The notes under the pieces: generated by a model | Seen by the model: the letters and a program-made list of their open reading frames with translations, nothing else | What the model was told of the DNA's origin: nothing | Database searches by the model: none | Shown: positions 33,897 to 42,965 of the stretch, piece after piece | Numbering within the stretch: the first letter of the stretch is position 1 | Layout: each line of letters opens with the position of its first letter | Source of the DNA: Methanocorpusculum sp. | Lineage (GTDB): Archaea > Halobacteriota > Methanomicrobia > Methanomicrobiales > Methanocorpusculaceae | DNA length: 50,729 nt | Direction: 5' to 3' | Assembly (NCBI GenBank): GCA_029987245.1 | Contig: DALTWG010000005.1 | Span: 1-50,729, forward strand | Position numbers and translations under genes: made by a program

Positions 33897-34652
33897 CTAT
33901 CTGATATGAGATTTGGCCCGGCCGGCAAACGAACAGGGAACATCAACAATGCATTTCCCGCATACGTCGGCGCCAAACACATCCTGATTTGCAAGACAGG
34001 CTGCAAGACATTTGAACCGGTCGAATCCTTCTTTTGTAAGCGCCCCCGCTGTGCAGCGTTTTACGCACAGACCACACGACCTGTTTTGTTTGTACAGGCA
34101 GCGTTCCTCATTCGGGCGCCTGTCCGGGTCTATTGGCATATCGGTTATCATGGAATAATACCGCACAACAGAGCCAACGTCTGAAATAAGCATATTGTTT
34201 AAGCCGAAAGTGCCGTGCCCTGCAATCCAGGCGACATGTCGCTGGGACCAGCGGCTTACTGCACGTTCTGCAATCATTCCGGCATTTTGAGGCGGCACGG
34301 CGCAAAATCCGCGCGCTCTAAAAAACTCCGCGATATGAGGATACAGGGCTTCGGAAATAGTTCCTGCAAGAAGATACACATCTGCCCATTCTTTTGATGC
34401 AAGCCCCGGATTTTTATTTCGGAGTGCGACCTCGCGCTCTATTGGAAGCGCAAAAGACATGACGGATTTTGCACCGGAGAGAATATCTGAAGGCAGATAA
34501 TGGTCAGCGACAGCAATTGTTTTCAGATTTGCAAACTCTGCGTCATGTGCATCGGCAAATTTTACTATCGGATATTCGAAGGGATTATCTTTGGCAAATC
34601 CGCAGATAAAATCCCACATGGCATCCGCAAGTTCTTTTCTGATATCTTCCAT
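33897..34652 (-). CDS. QueG-like 4Fe-4S protein
   Basis: A 251-aa iron-sulfur protein resembling the epoxyqueuosine-reductase (QueG/COG1600) group. It has the AVSRWSQRHVAWIAGHGTFGLNNMLI core and C-terminal clusters CGLCVKRC and CLAACLANQDVFGADVCGKC. Archaeal relatives are usually annotated only as Fe-S proteins and the cobalamin partner is not certain here. I start at ATG 34652; an in-frame ATG at 34697 is also possible. The much longer frame upstream is the antisense shadow of the divergent Lys/Ala-tailed gene and was discarded. Confidence 0.75.
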   Translation of the reverse strand: MEDIRKELADAMWDFICGFAKDNPFEYPIVKFADAHDAEFANLKTIAVADHYLPSDILSGAKSVMSFALPIEREVALRNKNPGLASKEWADVYLLAGTISEALYPHIAEFFRARGFCAVPPQNAGMIAERAVSRWSQRHVAWIAGHGTFGLNNMLISDVGSVVRYYSMITDMPIDPDRRPNEERCLYKQNRSCGLCVKRCTAGALTKEGFDRFKCLAACLANQDVFGADVCGKCIVDVPCSFAGRAKSHIR

Positions 34653-34718
34653 ACGCTGCTTAGCAGGTTGGTGTTCAAGACAATTATTATTTCTCATAGT
34701 AGGACAAACGTATGAGGT

Positions 34719-35606
34719 ATGACTGAATCGGATACGGAGACAAAAAAGAAAAAGCGGACGGTAAAAAAAGCAGCAGATGCAGCTCTCCCTGCTGAAAAAC
34801 CGGCAACGGAAGCAAAAACCGCTGCAAAAGCCCGGGCAAAACCAAAGGCTAAATCCTCGGCTGCCCAACCTCGCACAGCGGCAAAAGAGGAGATAAAAAA
34901 AGAAGAGGCGAAAAAACCCGAAGGCGAAACCGACGAGCCGCATCTTCACAAACCGGTTCCGGAACAGTTTGTTGCAGACCTCAAAGCATTTGCCGAAGCA
35001 CTGACGGCAAATCCGCCGATTCTTGAGCAGATTCGCGAGGTCTTTGAATATCACCTGGTCGACCCGCTTGACCGCAAAACCTTCCCGAAGATTGTAAACG
35101 CCATGTCCATGATTCTCGGCTCGCAGGCGACGATGGTGGTAATGACAGCAACGCACGTCAACAATCCTGCCTTTTTCGAGGATGTTTTAGAGGTAACCAA
35201 AGACGATGAAAAGGCGCGCAATGCGGTCTGGATTTTGCAGCACCTTACCGCAATTTACGGAAACCGCGTTCAGCAGGCGTATTCGCTTTCGTCAGGCACC
35301 ATGGATGAAGACTGGCACACCATCGATGTAAACACCTTCAAGCGCGAGGGCGAGCAGTCGTTTTATCAGATTTCACTCAATCTCACGCAGTACAACGGAA
35401 ATGTCTGCGAGATAAAAATGACGCCGGATTCCGCATTTCAGCTGATTGCGATTCTCGCCGAAGAGATCGGGGAAAATATTCCGGCGGAATTTATTGATGA
35501 GGAACTGGTGAAAAAATGCCGCGAGAATAATGACAAGTTCTATAAAAAATTCTACGGGGGCGCTGATTCACAGAAAAAAGACGAAGACCCGGTAGGGTAT
35601 GCGTAA
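34719..35606 (+). CDS. Protein with Lys/Ala-rich tail and unknown helical domain
   Basis: A 295-aa protein. Residues 1-70 are a disordered-looking Lys/Ala/Glu tail (e.g. KPATEAKTAAKARAKPKAKS), similar in style to the repeat protein at 1-256. Residues about 75-295 form a folded, mostly helical domain with a short sheet (FYQISLNLTQYNGNVCEIKM) that I do not recognise. No catalytic motif is visible. A role in nucleic-acid binding is only suggested by the tail. It diverges from the QueG-like gene. Confidence 0.75.
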   Translation: MTESDTETKKKKRTVKKAADAALPAEKPATEAKTAAKARAKPKAKSSAAQPRTAAKEEIKKEEAKKPEGETDEPHLHKPVPEQFVADLKAFAEALTANPPILEQIREVFEYHLVDPLDRKTFPKIVNAMSMILGSQATMVVMTATHVNNPAFFEDVLEVTKDDEKARNAVWILQHLTAIYGNRVQQAYSLSSGTMDEDWHTIDVNTFKREGEQSFYQISLNLTQYNGNVCEIKMTPDSAFQLIAILAEEIGENIPAEFIDEELVKKCRENNDKFYKKFYGGADSQKKDEDPVGYA

Positions 35607-35737
35607 TTTTTTTTCATTCCGGAACCCTCCTCTGCTGAAGATGAGATTTGTTTGCAAATCCTGATAACTGCACCAGTCGCGGAAAAGCGGTTCGAACGAA
35701 AGATGAATTGATGAGAAAAAAGGAGAGAGGGGATGTC

Positions 35738-36433
35738 TTAATCCCAGAGCCTCCATTTCGGCGTGCCCCATTTCCCAAGTTTAATGGATAAATACGCCCC
35801 TTCCGGGGTAAAATCCTTTGGCACTTCATAAATCAGATACCCGAGCATGTCTTCGAGCCGCCCTAAAGTTGTCGGCTGATAATATTTTCCGCCGCTGATG
35901 GAATCCACTGAATTCCACATGCTTACATAAATCGGACGGTAAAAATTATTGTCTTTGTCAATAAGCCGGTGGGCTGCGACCGCCGGAGTGGTGATTTCAG
36001 TTATATCTGTGTCCCTTCGATGCCCATCGTGCTTGTACACAACAAAGACATAGAAATACGTCTTTCCTTCATCCGGCGTGAATTTTCGTTCACGCTCGGT
36101 TGAACTGTCCACATAGGAAAAGGAATTGGTAAATTTCCCGGAATTTTTACGCACCGTTACTTTAATGTCGTTAGAGCGGCTGGCATCCTGATACCAATAG
36201 TATTCGCCGCGTGCAAGTGCATCACTGTCGGAATCTACAGAAAACGGCAGTACTTTTTGTGTATTGGAACCCGCATCGGTACCGGTATCCAAAATATCTG
36301 ATGCCGGCGGGGTTTCTGTAGGCGCTGCTGCTGCATGTACCGTATTTTCAGATGCGACACAGCCGGACATGACAATACCAAGTGATAAAACTGCTGTCAC
36401 CGCCAGACAGAATATAAGTTGTTTTTTATGCAT
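35738..36433 (-). CDS. Lipoprotein of the peptide-export-like locus
   Basis: A 231-aa protein with a signal peptide and lipobox (SLGIVMSGC, Cys as putative lipidation site), a Thr/Pro/Ala-rich linker and a beta-rich extracytoplasmic domain (about 65-231). The domain resembles no family I can name. The start chosen is ATG 36433, 6 nt after GAGGTG; the in-frame GTG/ATG at 36442/36439 would lie within that ribosome-binding site. It follows the HlyD-like gene by about 11 bp and is the last gene of the operon. Confidence 0.7.
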   Translation of the reverse strand: MHKKQLIFCLAVTAVLSLGIVMSGCVASENTVHAAAAPTETPPASDILDTGTDAGSNTQKVLPFSVDSDSDALARGEYYWYQDASRSNDIKVTVRKNSGKFTNSFSYVDSSTERERKFTPDEGKTYFYVFVVYKHDGHRRDTDITEITTPAVAAHRLIDKDNNFYRPIYVSMWNSVDSISGGKYYQPTTLGRLEDMLGYLIYEVPKDFTPEGAYLSIKLGKWGTPKWRLWD

Positions 36434-36444
36434 CGGCATCACCT

Positions 36445-37521
36445 CTAAATCCCCAGCGAATACAATCCCAGCTGGTCCATCAAATAATTCCAGTAACTCA
36501 TTTCCTCAAACACTACCCAGACATTTGCGCTCATGCCGTTTACAATTTCAACCGGAACACCGCGCTTGCTGGTAAGTTTCTCTTCATCAAACGCGACATA
36601 GATTTTGAACAGAATTTTATCATCAGACAAAATGGAATCGCTTGAAATACTTTCCACAACGCCGTCAACCGAGCCGAATTCAGTCTGTGCAAGCCCTCCA
36701 ACCGTGAAATAACACCGATCTCCTGCATGAAGTTTTGCCCGGTCGGCTGCAGAAACATACATCTCAACCTTCTTTTTGCCGAAATACGAACTGACACTGC
36801 CGATTACCGTGCCCGAACTGACAACAGACCCCTCCTGTACTTTTACATCATAATGGACATTGCCTGAATTCGGCGCGCGTACATCATATTTTTTCAGGAC
36901 GAGGTCATACTGATTAATCGAATTCTGATTTGCTTCCAGTTCGGTTTCGCAGGAATTTTTCTCAGACAGAATCGTATTCATCTGCTTTTCAATCACTTCC
37001 GGATACTTTTCCTCTCCTGCTGCCTCCAGCTGTCGTTTATAGTCTTCAAAGAGATTGTAAAATTCCGTCTCGCGCCCCTCGTTGTAAAACGGATTGGCAA
37101 TGACGTAATCGGGAAGACGCGCATATTCATTATCCAGTTCCTGCAGGAACAAATCAATATACTCCAGGCGTTCTTCATAATTGTCGCGCAGATACTCGTA
37201 TTTCGCCTTTTCATTTTCCATCTGCGTTTTATCCAGAGAGAAGAGGATATCACCCTTTTTGGCATATTCTCCTTCTTTTACGTTGACAGCAGAAACCTTG
37301 CCGTCGGTTTCAACGGTAAAAAGCGTCTTGTCAACGGAAACAATAACACCGGTGGTTTCAACTGTTTCGGCTTTTACCGCGGCATTGCTCCAGATAAACA
37401 AAGCAAGCAGAATGCCAATTACAATCAGGACGAATATGAACGTAAACTTCGGCGGCTTCTGCATAAACATCAGCCTGCTGTCGCTCATCTTTGTAAAATC
37501 ATATTCGCCGAACTTTCTCAT
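36445..37521 (-). CDS. HlyD-family membrane fusion protein
   Basis: A 358-aa adaptor protein with a cytoplasmic N-terminus, one transmembrane helix (about 27-48), a biotinyl-lipoyl-like half motif (GKVSAVNVKEGEYAKKGDILFSLD), a long coiled coil (about 105-210) and the matching second half (VRAPNSGNVHYDVKVQEGSVVSSG). Such proteins couple peptidase-containing ABC exporters to the cell exterior. It overlaps the preceding 158-aa gene as ATGA and belongs to the same operon as the exporter. Confidence 0.88.
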   Translation of the reverse strand: MRKFGEYDFTKMSDSRLMFMQKPPKFTFIFVLIVIGILLALFIWSNAAVKAETVETTGVIVSVDKTLFTVETDGKVSAVNVKEGEYAKKGDILFSLDKTQMENEKAKYEYLRDNYEERLEYIDLFLQELDNEYARLPDYVIANPFYNEGRETEFYNLFEDYKRQLEAAGEEKYPEVIEKQMNTILSEKNSCETELEANQNSINQYDLVLKKYDVRAPNSGNVHYDVKVQEGSVVSSGTVIGSVSSYFGKKKVEMYVSAADRAKLHAGDRCYFTVGGLAQTEFGSVDGVVESISSDSILSDDKILFKIYVAFDEEKLTSKRGVPVEIVNGMSANVWVVFEEMSYWNYLMDQLGLYSLGI

Positions 37522-37994
37522 TGCGCAACCCCTGCAAAAATATCTGCAGTGATAACCGAATTCTGCTTGTCAAGAATTACCGTAAACATTTCCCCGCTCA
37601 GATTCAGGTCATGTTCAAAACTGTAGATCTGCAGTTTGTTGTATGCAAGGGAAATTTTCTCCGCATCGCCGTGGAATTGGGCAAGCAGACAGTTTTCTGC
37701 ACGCAGAAGTTCCTGAAACGTGTACGGGGAAACCAGTTTTTCCGGGATCTCACGCACCTGACTCATAAACTCTATTTTCTGCTGAACCGAATCGCCGTTC
37801 AGCTCGGTTCTGGAATGAAGAATTCCGGGGCCGTACATAGTAAGTCTCTTAACCTTTGTGTAGGACTCAAACATCCGGGCAATTTTTTCTATTTCATCCA
37901 TTTCACCCGATGCAACCGGACGTGCCAGCACATTGTGTAATTTCAGTGTTTTTCCTTCGGTAATCTGTATTTCATTAGTTGTACTCAATGTCAT
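37518..37994 (-). CDS. Unknown 158-aa protein between exporter and HlyD-like gene
   Basis: A soluble protein without signal or membrane segment. The C-terminal part (about 60-155) loosely resembles a GyrI-like effector-binding domain (CLLAQFHGDAEKISLAYNKL and MFTVILDKQNSVITADIF), but the match is weak. It has no double-glycine leader, so it is not an obvious export substrate. ATG 37994 is taken (GTG 37997 possible); it overlaps the exporter gene by 20 bp and the HlyD-like gene as ATGA. Close coupling suggests a dedicated accessory or immunity role. Confidence 0.6.
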   Translation of the reverse strand: MTLSTTNEIQITEGKTLKLHNVLARPVASGEMDEIEKIARMFESYTKVKRLTMYGPGILHSRTELNGDSVQQKIEFMSQVREIPEKLVSPYTFQELLRAENCLLAQFHGDAEKISLAYNKLQIYSFEHDLNLSGEMFTVILDKQNSVITADIFAGVAQ

Positions 37995-40260
37995 CACCTG
38001 ATACCTGGTTGTTTGTAAACGATACAGGTGAACCGGGACTCACCGGTTCACGGTTTTGTTCTGCGGAAGGTGCAGCGTCCAAATCAGTCAGGCACATCTG
38101 TTCATTCCACATACGTGCATAAATTCCGCCCATGCTCAAAAGTTCGGCGTGTGTTCCCTGCTCGACAATAGAACCGTTTTCCATCACATAAATCCGGTCA
38201 CATTTCCTGATGGTGCTAAGCCGGTGTGCGATTATCATCATGGATGTCCTGCTGAGTTTATTGTAGATGGTATCTAAGATATGCTGCTCGGTAAGAAAAT
38301 CCATACTTGACGTAGCCTCATCGAAAATAATGAAACTCGGTTTTTTCACCAGAACCCGGGCGATTGCTATCCGCTGCTTTTCTCCGCCGGAAAGACCGCC
38401 TCCGTTTTCATCCAGGAACGTGTCATAATTTTTGGGAAGCCGGCGGACAAATTCATCGCAGCCGGCAAGCCGGCAGGCCGATTCCAGGTCGCCGATACTT
38501 GCGTGGGGATTGCCGATAACAATGTTTTCGCGGATGGAACCGCTGAACATCTGAATCGACTGAGGGATGCATCCTATCTGCTCGCGCAGCGCAAATGCAT
38601 CAATGTCTTTGATATCCTTTCCATTGATTTTGATGATTCCCTCCTCTGCAAGATAAAACTTCAGAAGAAGTTTGGAAAGCGTTGTTTTTCCGCAGCCGGA
38701 GCGGCCGACCATGGCAATTTTATGCCCCTGCGGGATATCCAGGGAAATATTTTTCAGTGTCAGCGGTCGTGAACCGTATCTGAAAGAAACATTTTCAACC
38801 GATACAGTAGTAATTCCCCCGGAAATTACCGCTGAGTCGGAATCTTTTTCCGTTTCCTCCTCCTCTTCAACATCATAGATTTCGCCCAGACGGGTAAGAG
38901 AAATACCTGCCTCCTGAATCCGAAGCTGCAGTCCGACAAGCCGGTTGATCGGCGAGATGAAGAAATCAGCCAGAGAGATGAAGGCAATCAGAGTACCTAA
39001 AGTAATCTCGCCGTTGATTGCAAGAAATCCTCCGGTAATCAGCAGTGCAAGATTGCCAAGCCCGTATAAGACAGAGGATAAGGAATTCTGCACCGTGGAA
39101 AGTTTTGCACTTTTGAATCCGATTTTCGCACTCTTGATATACTCCGCCTCGATTTTATCCATCACATAATCTTCAGATGCATTGACTTTGACTGTTTCCA
39201 CACCGCTGATATTTTCAACCAGATGTCCGCCAAGCCGTGCGCCCTGTTCCATGGCCTCCTTGTTGAGTTTTTTATACGGAGCCTTGAATGTAAAGATAAG
39301 AACCGCACTTAATATTGACAGCGCAACGATGATCAGGAAAAGATGCCAGTCCATGAAGAAGAGAATGACACCCGAAATTATGACAAGACCCACATCAATA
39401 ATTGCCGAAAGTGCAACTTCGGTAAAGATATTCTTGACTACGCCCGCGTCCTGGAACCGGGTAATCATGTCGCCTGTTTTGCGCGATGCAAAAAAATTCA
39501 TCGGCAGATGAAAAATGTGCTTGAAATAGCCAAGCATCATCGGGATATCGATTTTAATCGATAAGTGGATTAACACAAGCTGCCGCACATATTCAAGGAC
39601 TGCCTTCGTTATGACAACAAGCACCAGCCCTATTGCAAACAAAAGCAGCTGGTGTGATTCATGATAGGGAATAATTTCATCAATCAGAATCTTGTTGAAT
39701 ATCGACAGAACAATACCAAAGATGGTTAAAATTACCGACGCGGCAATAGACAAGATGAATATCTTCTTATGCGGCTTGATAAGATTAATGAAATTGGCAT
39801 ATATCGAGGTCGATTTGTTTTTTGACGGATGGAACTCACTGTTTGGAATCATCATTACAATAATTCCGTCAAAATCCCTGTAAAATTCGTCAACGGATTT
39901 TTTCGTGATTTTCTCTTCTGCAGGGTCCATCAGAGTTACCGTCTGCTTTTTCTTTCCGCCGCTGATGCGGTACATCACCACAAAATGCGATGTTCCGTCG
40001 CTTCTGATAATATGGGCAATTGCCGGCAGAGTGAAATCACTTTCAAACCCCTCACGGTCAATGCGAACTGCGCGGTTTTCAAACCCGAGTTTACCCAAAG
40101 CATCCGCTATGCCTTTGATTGAAGTTCCTAAAATATCAGTTCCGAGAAGTTCACGCAGTTTTACAATAGTGACTTCTTTTCCATAATATGCACAGATACT
40201 TGCGACACAGGCTACCGCACAGTCATTTGAATCATGCTGCCGGATATGAGGATAGTTCAC
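37975..40260 (-). CDS. Peptidase-containing ABC exporter (C39 type)
   Basis: A 761-aa exporter of the PCAT class: N-terminal C39 cysteine protease (C14 in RQHDSNDCAVAC, H92 in GTSHFVVMY, D112 in TLMDP), a six-helix exporter domain (about 160-450) and a nucleotide-binding domain (Walker A GRSGCGKTT, signature LSGGEKQR, Walker B FIIFDEATSS). PCATs cut double-glycine leaders from peptides and export them. The start is taken as GTG 40260, which gives the family N-terminus VNYPHIRQHDS and lies about 25 nt after a TATA box; the longer ATG start adds 25 unlikely residues. Confidence 0.9.
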   Translation of the reverse strand: MNYPHIRQHDSNDCAVACVASICAYYGKEVTIVKLRELLGTDILGTSIKGIADALGKLGFENRAVRIDREGFESDFTLPAIAHIIRSDGTSHFVVMYRISGGKKKQTVTLMDPAEEKITKKSVDEFYRDFDGIIVMMIPNSEFHPSKNKSTSIYANFINLIKPHKKIFILSIAASVILTIFGIVLSIFNKILIDEIIPYHESHQLLLFAIGLVLVVITKAVLEYVRQLVLIHLSIKIDIPMMLGYFKHIFHLPMNFFASRKTGDMITRFQDAGVVKNIFTEVALSAIIDVGLVIISGVILFFMDWHLFLIIVALSILSAVLIFTFKAPYKKLNKEAMEQGARLGGHLVENISGVETVKVNASEDYVMDKIEAEYIKSAKIGFKSAKLSTVQNSLSSVLYGLGNLALLITGGFLAINGEITLGTLIAFISLADFFISPINRLVGLQLRIQEAGISLTRLGEIYDVEEEEETEKDSDSAVISGGITTVSVENVSFRYGSRPLTLKNISLDIPQGHKIAMVGRSGCGKTTLSKLLLKFYLAEEGIIKINGKDIKDIDAFALREQIGCIPQSIQMFSGSIRENIVIGNPHASIGDLESACRLAGCDEFVRRLPKNYDTFLDENGGGLSGGEKQRIAIARVLVKKPSFIIFDEATSSMDFLTEQHILDTIYNKLSRTSMMIIAHRLSTIRKCDRIYVMENGSIVEQGTHAELLSMGGIYARMWNEQMCLTDLDAAPSAEQNREPVSPGSPVSFTNNQVSGDDIEYN

Positions 40261-40275
40261 AAACAACTTGTGGTT

Positions 40276-40295
40276 TATAAGTATTAAATGTTGTT
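40276..40295 (-). promoter_or_regulatory. TATA box for the exporter operon
   Basis: The minus strand contains TTTAATACTTATAAACC, centred about 20-30 nt before the proposed GTG start, implying a nearly leaderless mRNA. It separates the exporter operon from the upstream radical SAM gene. 40296-40404 otherwise holds no gene. Confidence 0.55.
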
Positions 40296-40404
40296 GGCAT
40301 TTATTTACTTTCCTGCCATCTGCCGGTTCATGCATCAGGTTTGTCGAACAACCCGGATTGAGACATTAATGGTAAAAAACAGGAGAAAAAAGAGGTTAAT
40401 ATCT

Positions 40405-41805
40405 TCAGTTGCCTTTTTCGTCTTCCGGTCCGGCAGCATCTTTTGCCGCCTCTTTTGCCGCACGGTTTTCAACCCAGAGCGGCTCGGCACGCTCGGCCCA
40501 TTTCTCGGAGATGTCTTTGGTCTTGGCGCATAAGTCGCAGACATCTTCGGGGCTGACGAAATCAGTTGACTTTGCATTGGACTCATGCACCATCTCGATA
40601 AGTTTTTCAGGGTTGTCCAGGCATGGACACGGACGCAGGTGGTTGCAGTTAAACGGCTGGTTTTTGCGGTACGACATGAACAGCGGAGACTTGTATGCCT
40701 CAAGAAGCGTCTTGGTCCTGATGTTGGAATCCGAGTAGTGGATGAAAGCGCACGGCTCGATATCGCCGTTTGCATTGATGTGCAGATAGAATCTGCCGCC
40801 TGCAACACATCCGTTGACAAATTCGCCGTCGTTCCAGAAGTCAAGCGCAAAGATAGGTCTGGTTGATCTGATGTGGCGAATCTGCCGGTACATGTGCTCT
40901 CTTTGCTCTGGAGATGCAAGAAGGTCGGGTACTGCATCGCAGCCGACCGGCATATAGGTGAAGAACCAGGCAAACTTGGCGCCGCGTGCAATCATATCGT
41001 CGATAAATTCATCCGAGCCGATAAACTCCGTGTTTGCCGAGGTGTAGCAGCAGGAGATACCAAAGGGCAGCTTTCTGTCCTGCAGGATTTTCATTGCCTT
41101 GATGACTTTCTGATAAACACCCTTTCCTCTGCGGGCATCGGTGGACTCCTCGGTTCCTTCAATACTGAATGCCGGAATGAAGTTGCCCACGCGAAGCATT
41201 TCATCAGCGAATTCTTCATTGATTAAGGTGCCGTTGGTAAATGCAAGGAAGATGCAGTCGGAGTGTCTTTCGCACATCTTAATAATATCATGCTTTCTTA
41301 CCATCGGCTCCCCGCCGGAGTAGAGGAAGAAATAGGTACCCATCTCCTTTGCCTGGGAGATAATCGAATCCCATTCAGCAAGGGAAAGCGACATCTTGCT
41401 TCCGTATTCGGCCGCCCAGCAGCCGATGCACTTTAAGTTGCAGGCAGACGTCGGGTCCATTAAAATTGCCCACGGGATGTTGCAGCCTTCCTCTTCCCGC
41501 ATCTTAATCTTCTTTTCACGGCCGATAACAACCGAGTGTACGATAAAGTTTTCAAAGATTTTCTTGCGCACATGTTCATCGATATCGGTGTAGAGGTCGC
41601 AGAAGTATTTGTACCAGACACTGTTTTTGTCGGTTAACAGGCGCTTTAATGTCGGCATCGGACCTTCAAGAGTGTTGTCCTTGTCAAGTTTGTCAACCCA
41701 GTTGACAATTTTCGGAATGTTCTCTTCAGGGTTTGATTCCAGATATTTCATGACGCCTTTCAGGCCAAGTGCCTGAAGACGCTGCTGAATAGTCATGTCA
41801 TTCAT
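40405..41805 (-). CDS. Radical SAM protein with C-terminal Cys clusters (SPASM-like)
   Basis: A 466-aa protein. The radical SAM motif is C122-x3-C126-x2-C129 (ACNLKCIGC), followed by YSGGEPMVRKHD and SIEGTEE, typical of SPASM/Twitch enzymes. The C-terminal region has cysteines in NGCVAGGRFYLHIN, IEPCAFIH, NHLRPCPCLD and EDVCDLC that could bind extra Fe-S clusters. An N-terminal helical extension of about 110 residues precedes the barrel. AGGAG precedes ATG 41805. Upstream of a PCAT it could be a peptide-modifying enzyme, but homologous methanogen enzymes occur elsewhere, so the link is inference. Confidence 0.85.
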   Translation of the reverse strand: MNDMTIQQRLQALGLKGVMKYLESNPEENIPKIVNWVDKLDKDNTLEGPMPTLKRLLTDKNSVWYKYFCDLYTDIDEHVRKKIFENFIVHSVVIGREKKIKMREEEGCNIPWAILMDPTSACNLKCIGCWAAEYGSKMSLSLAEWDSIISQAKEMGTYFFLYSGGEPMVRKHDIIKMCERHSDCIFLAFTNGTLINEEFADEMLRVGNFIPAFSIEGTEESTDARRGKGVYQKVIKAMKILQDRKLPFGISCCYTSANTEFIGSDEFIDDMIARGAKFAWFFTYMPVGCDAVPDLLASPEQREHMYRQIRHIRSTRPIFALDFWNDGEFVNGCVAGGRFYLHINANGDIEPCAFIHYSDSNIRTKTLLEAYKSPLFMSYRKNQPFNCNHLRPCPCLDNPEKLIEMVHESNAKSTDFVSPEDVCDLCAKTKDISEKWAERAEPLWVENRAAKEAAKDAAGPEDEKGN

Positions 41806-41895
41806 GTAATTTTTTCTCCTGATGAAAATCTATAGTATATAATATTGGTGGTCGATTATAAAAATAGTTTGCGTATTGCTATAGGGAAAAAGTTG

Positions 41896-42318
41896 TTATC
41901 CGAGAATCCCGACCGGCGAACGCTCGCCGCCGAAATCCCCGTCATTTGCAGTATCGGTAACCGAGCTGATTCTGTCGTTTTCCAGAACAAGTTCTTCTTC
42001 AAAGAGTGTGCCGTCCGGGTCGGTAACAGTAATCAGATAATGGCCGTTTCCGGTATTTTTCCAGGTCAGAGGCAGTTTGACGGTGCCTTCCGCATTAACC
42101 GGAATCCATACCTGGCTTCCGGTGCCGCCCTTTTCAAATACATAATAGAGAGAATAGCGGTCGCTTCCCTGGTCGCCGAGGAACTGCACATTCTCGGAAT
42201 AATGGAAGGTGCCGATGAGCGGGTCGGTTTCAGCAGTCGTACCGGTATTGGTACAGCCTGCAGACAAAATACATACACATACTATCAGTACTGTACACAG
42301 GACAGGAAAAACTCTCAT
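41896..42318 (-). CDS. Small lipoprotein
   Basis: A 140-aa protein with a signal peptide and lipobox (ILSAGC) followed by a short Thr-rich linker and a beta-rich domain of about 110 residues (FHYSENVQFL, YYVFEKGGTG, GHYLITVTDPDGTLFEEE). It resembles small methanogen lipoproteins of unknown function. It lies between tsr3 and the radical SAM gene on the same strand, with TATA-like sequence directly upstream (TATAACACATTATAG). Confidence 0.7.
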   Translation of the reverse strand: MRVFPVLCTVLIVCVCILSAGCTNTGTTAETDPLIGTFHYSENVQFLGDQGSDRYSLYYVFEKGGTGSQVWIPVNAEGTVKLPLTWKNTGNGHYLITVTDPDGTLFEEELVLENDRISSVTDTANDGDFGGERSPVGILG

Positions 42319-42349
42319 GGTCTATAATGTGTTATACAAACAGATATAG

Positions 42350-42850
42350 TTACCCATCCAGATATTCGCTCTGGATTTGCAGCACTTCAGCGCTGTCTTT
42401 TGCCGCGGCATATTCTGCAAGGGGTTCGGCATTGAGTTCCAGAAAATGCAGTCCCCAGTTGAATTTGGCAAGAATTTTTTGCGCCTGCTCTGCTTCGCCT
42501 AAAATAACCAGGGCCGCGGCTATTGCTTCAACCGAGGTCAGGGTAAAGGGTTTGCCGAAATTCACCGGGTTTGCTGCAACGAGAAAGGGCAGTGCGCGCC
42601 GCCCCTGCCACCGGTCAACATTGAGCGCATCCAAAAACTCCCATGAGCAGTCAAGGGCAGTTATCGAGGTGACCCGGGATTTGTCAGCCGGTGAAATCAC
42701 TGAGGCACGAGGGTCTAAAAGAAGGGTGTTTTTGGGTATCTGCGAAAGTTTTCCCGCAATTTTCATCATGCCGAAGCGTTCCAGTTTTTTCATGGTGCAT
42801 TTTTTCGGGTCACAGGTGTTGTCGCGGTAGGAGAGCAGAGGTATCGCCAT
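42350..42850 (-). CDS. tsr3: rRNA aminocarboxypropyltransferase Tsr3 (DUF367)
   Basis: A 166-aa protein matching archaeal Tsr3, which transfers the aminocarboxypropyl group of SAM to a small-subunit rRNA nucleotide during ribosome maturation. Typical segments are CDPKKCTMKKLERFGM, NTLLLDPRA, TALDCSWEF and PFLVAANPVNFGKP. The length is normal. It is the upstream neighbour of the lipoprotein and diverges from the MNT-HepT pair. Confidence 0.93.
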   Translation of the reverse strand: MAIPLLSYRDNTCDPKKCTMKKLERFGMMKIAGKLSQIPKNTLLLDPRASVISPADKSRVTSITALDCSWEFLDALNVDRWQGRRALPFLVAANPVNFGKPFTLTSVEAIAAALVILGEAEQAQKILAKFNWGLHFLELNAEPLAEYAAAKDSAEVLQIQSEYLDG

Positions 42851-42907
42851 GGTATGTTACTATCTATATTCCTTGTATAAGATGAAATAGATAACGATAC
42901 CGGTGCG

Positions 42908-42940
42908 GCTGGCAGAATGCCGGCAGATAAAAGTTATATC
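42908..42940 (+). promoter_or_regulatory. Putative promoter/operator of the MNT-HepT pair
   Basis: An imperfect dyad GCTGGCA/TGCCGGC (42908-42914 and 42918-42924) lies just upstream of AAAGTTATATC (about 42930-42940), whose spacing to ATG 42966 fits a TATA box with a nearly leaderless mRNA. Toxin-antitoxin pairs are often autoregulated at such sites; this is inference. Confidence 0.4.
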
Positions 42941-42965
42941 ATCTGAAAACAAATACCATATATCT

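Noticed and set aside
34653..35156. Long N-terminal extension of the QueG-like frame (about 170 extra residues)
   Set aside because: It is antisense to the well-supported gene at 34719-35606, is Cys/Phe-rich and low-complexity, and family members start near ATG 34652.
37518..37994. Export substrate (precursor peptide) of the PCAT
   Set aside because: No double-glycine leader or short core; it looks like a folded soluble protein.
40261..40335. 25-residue N-terminal extension of the C39 exporter
   Set aside because: It covers the TATA element, and family members begin a few residues before the Q-x-D-x-x-D-C motif, matching GTG 40260.
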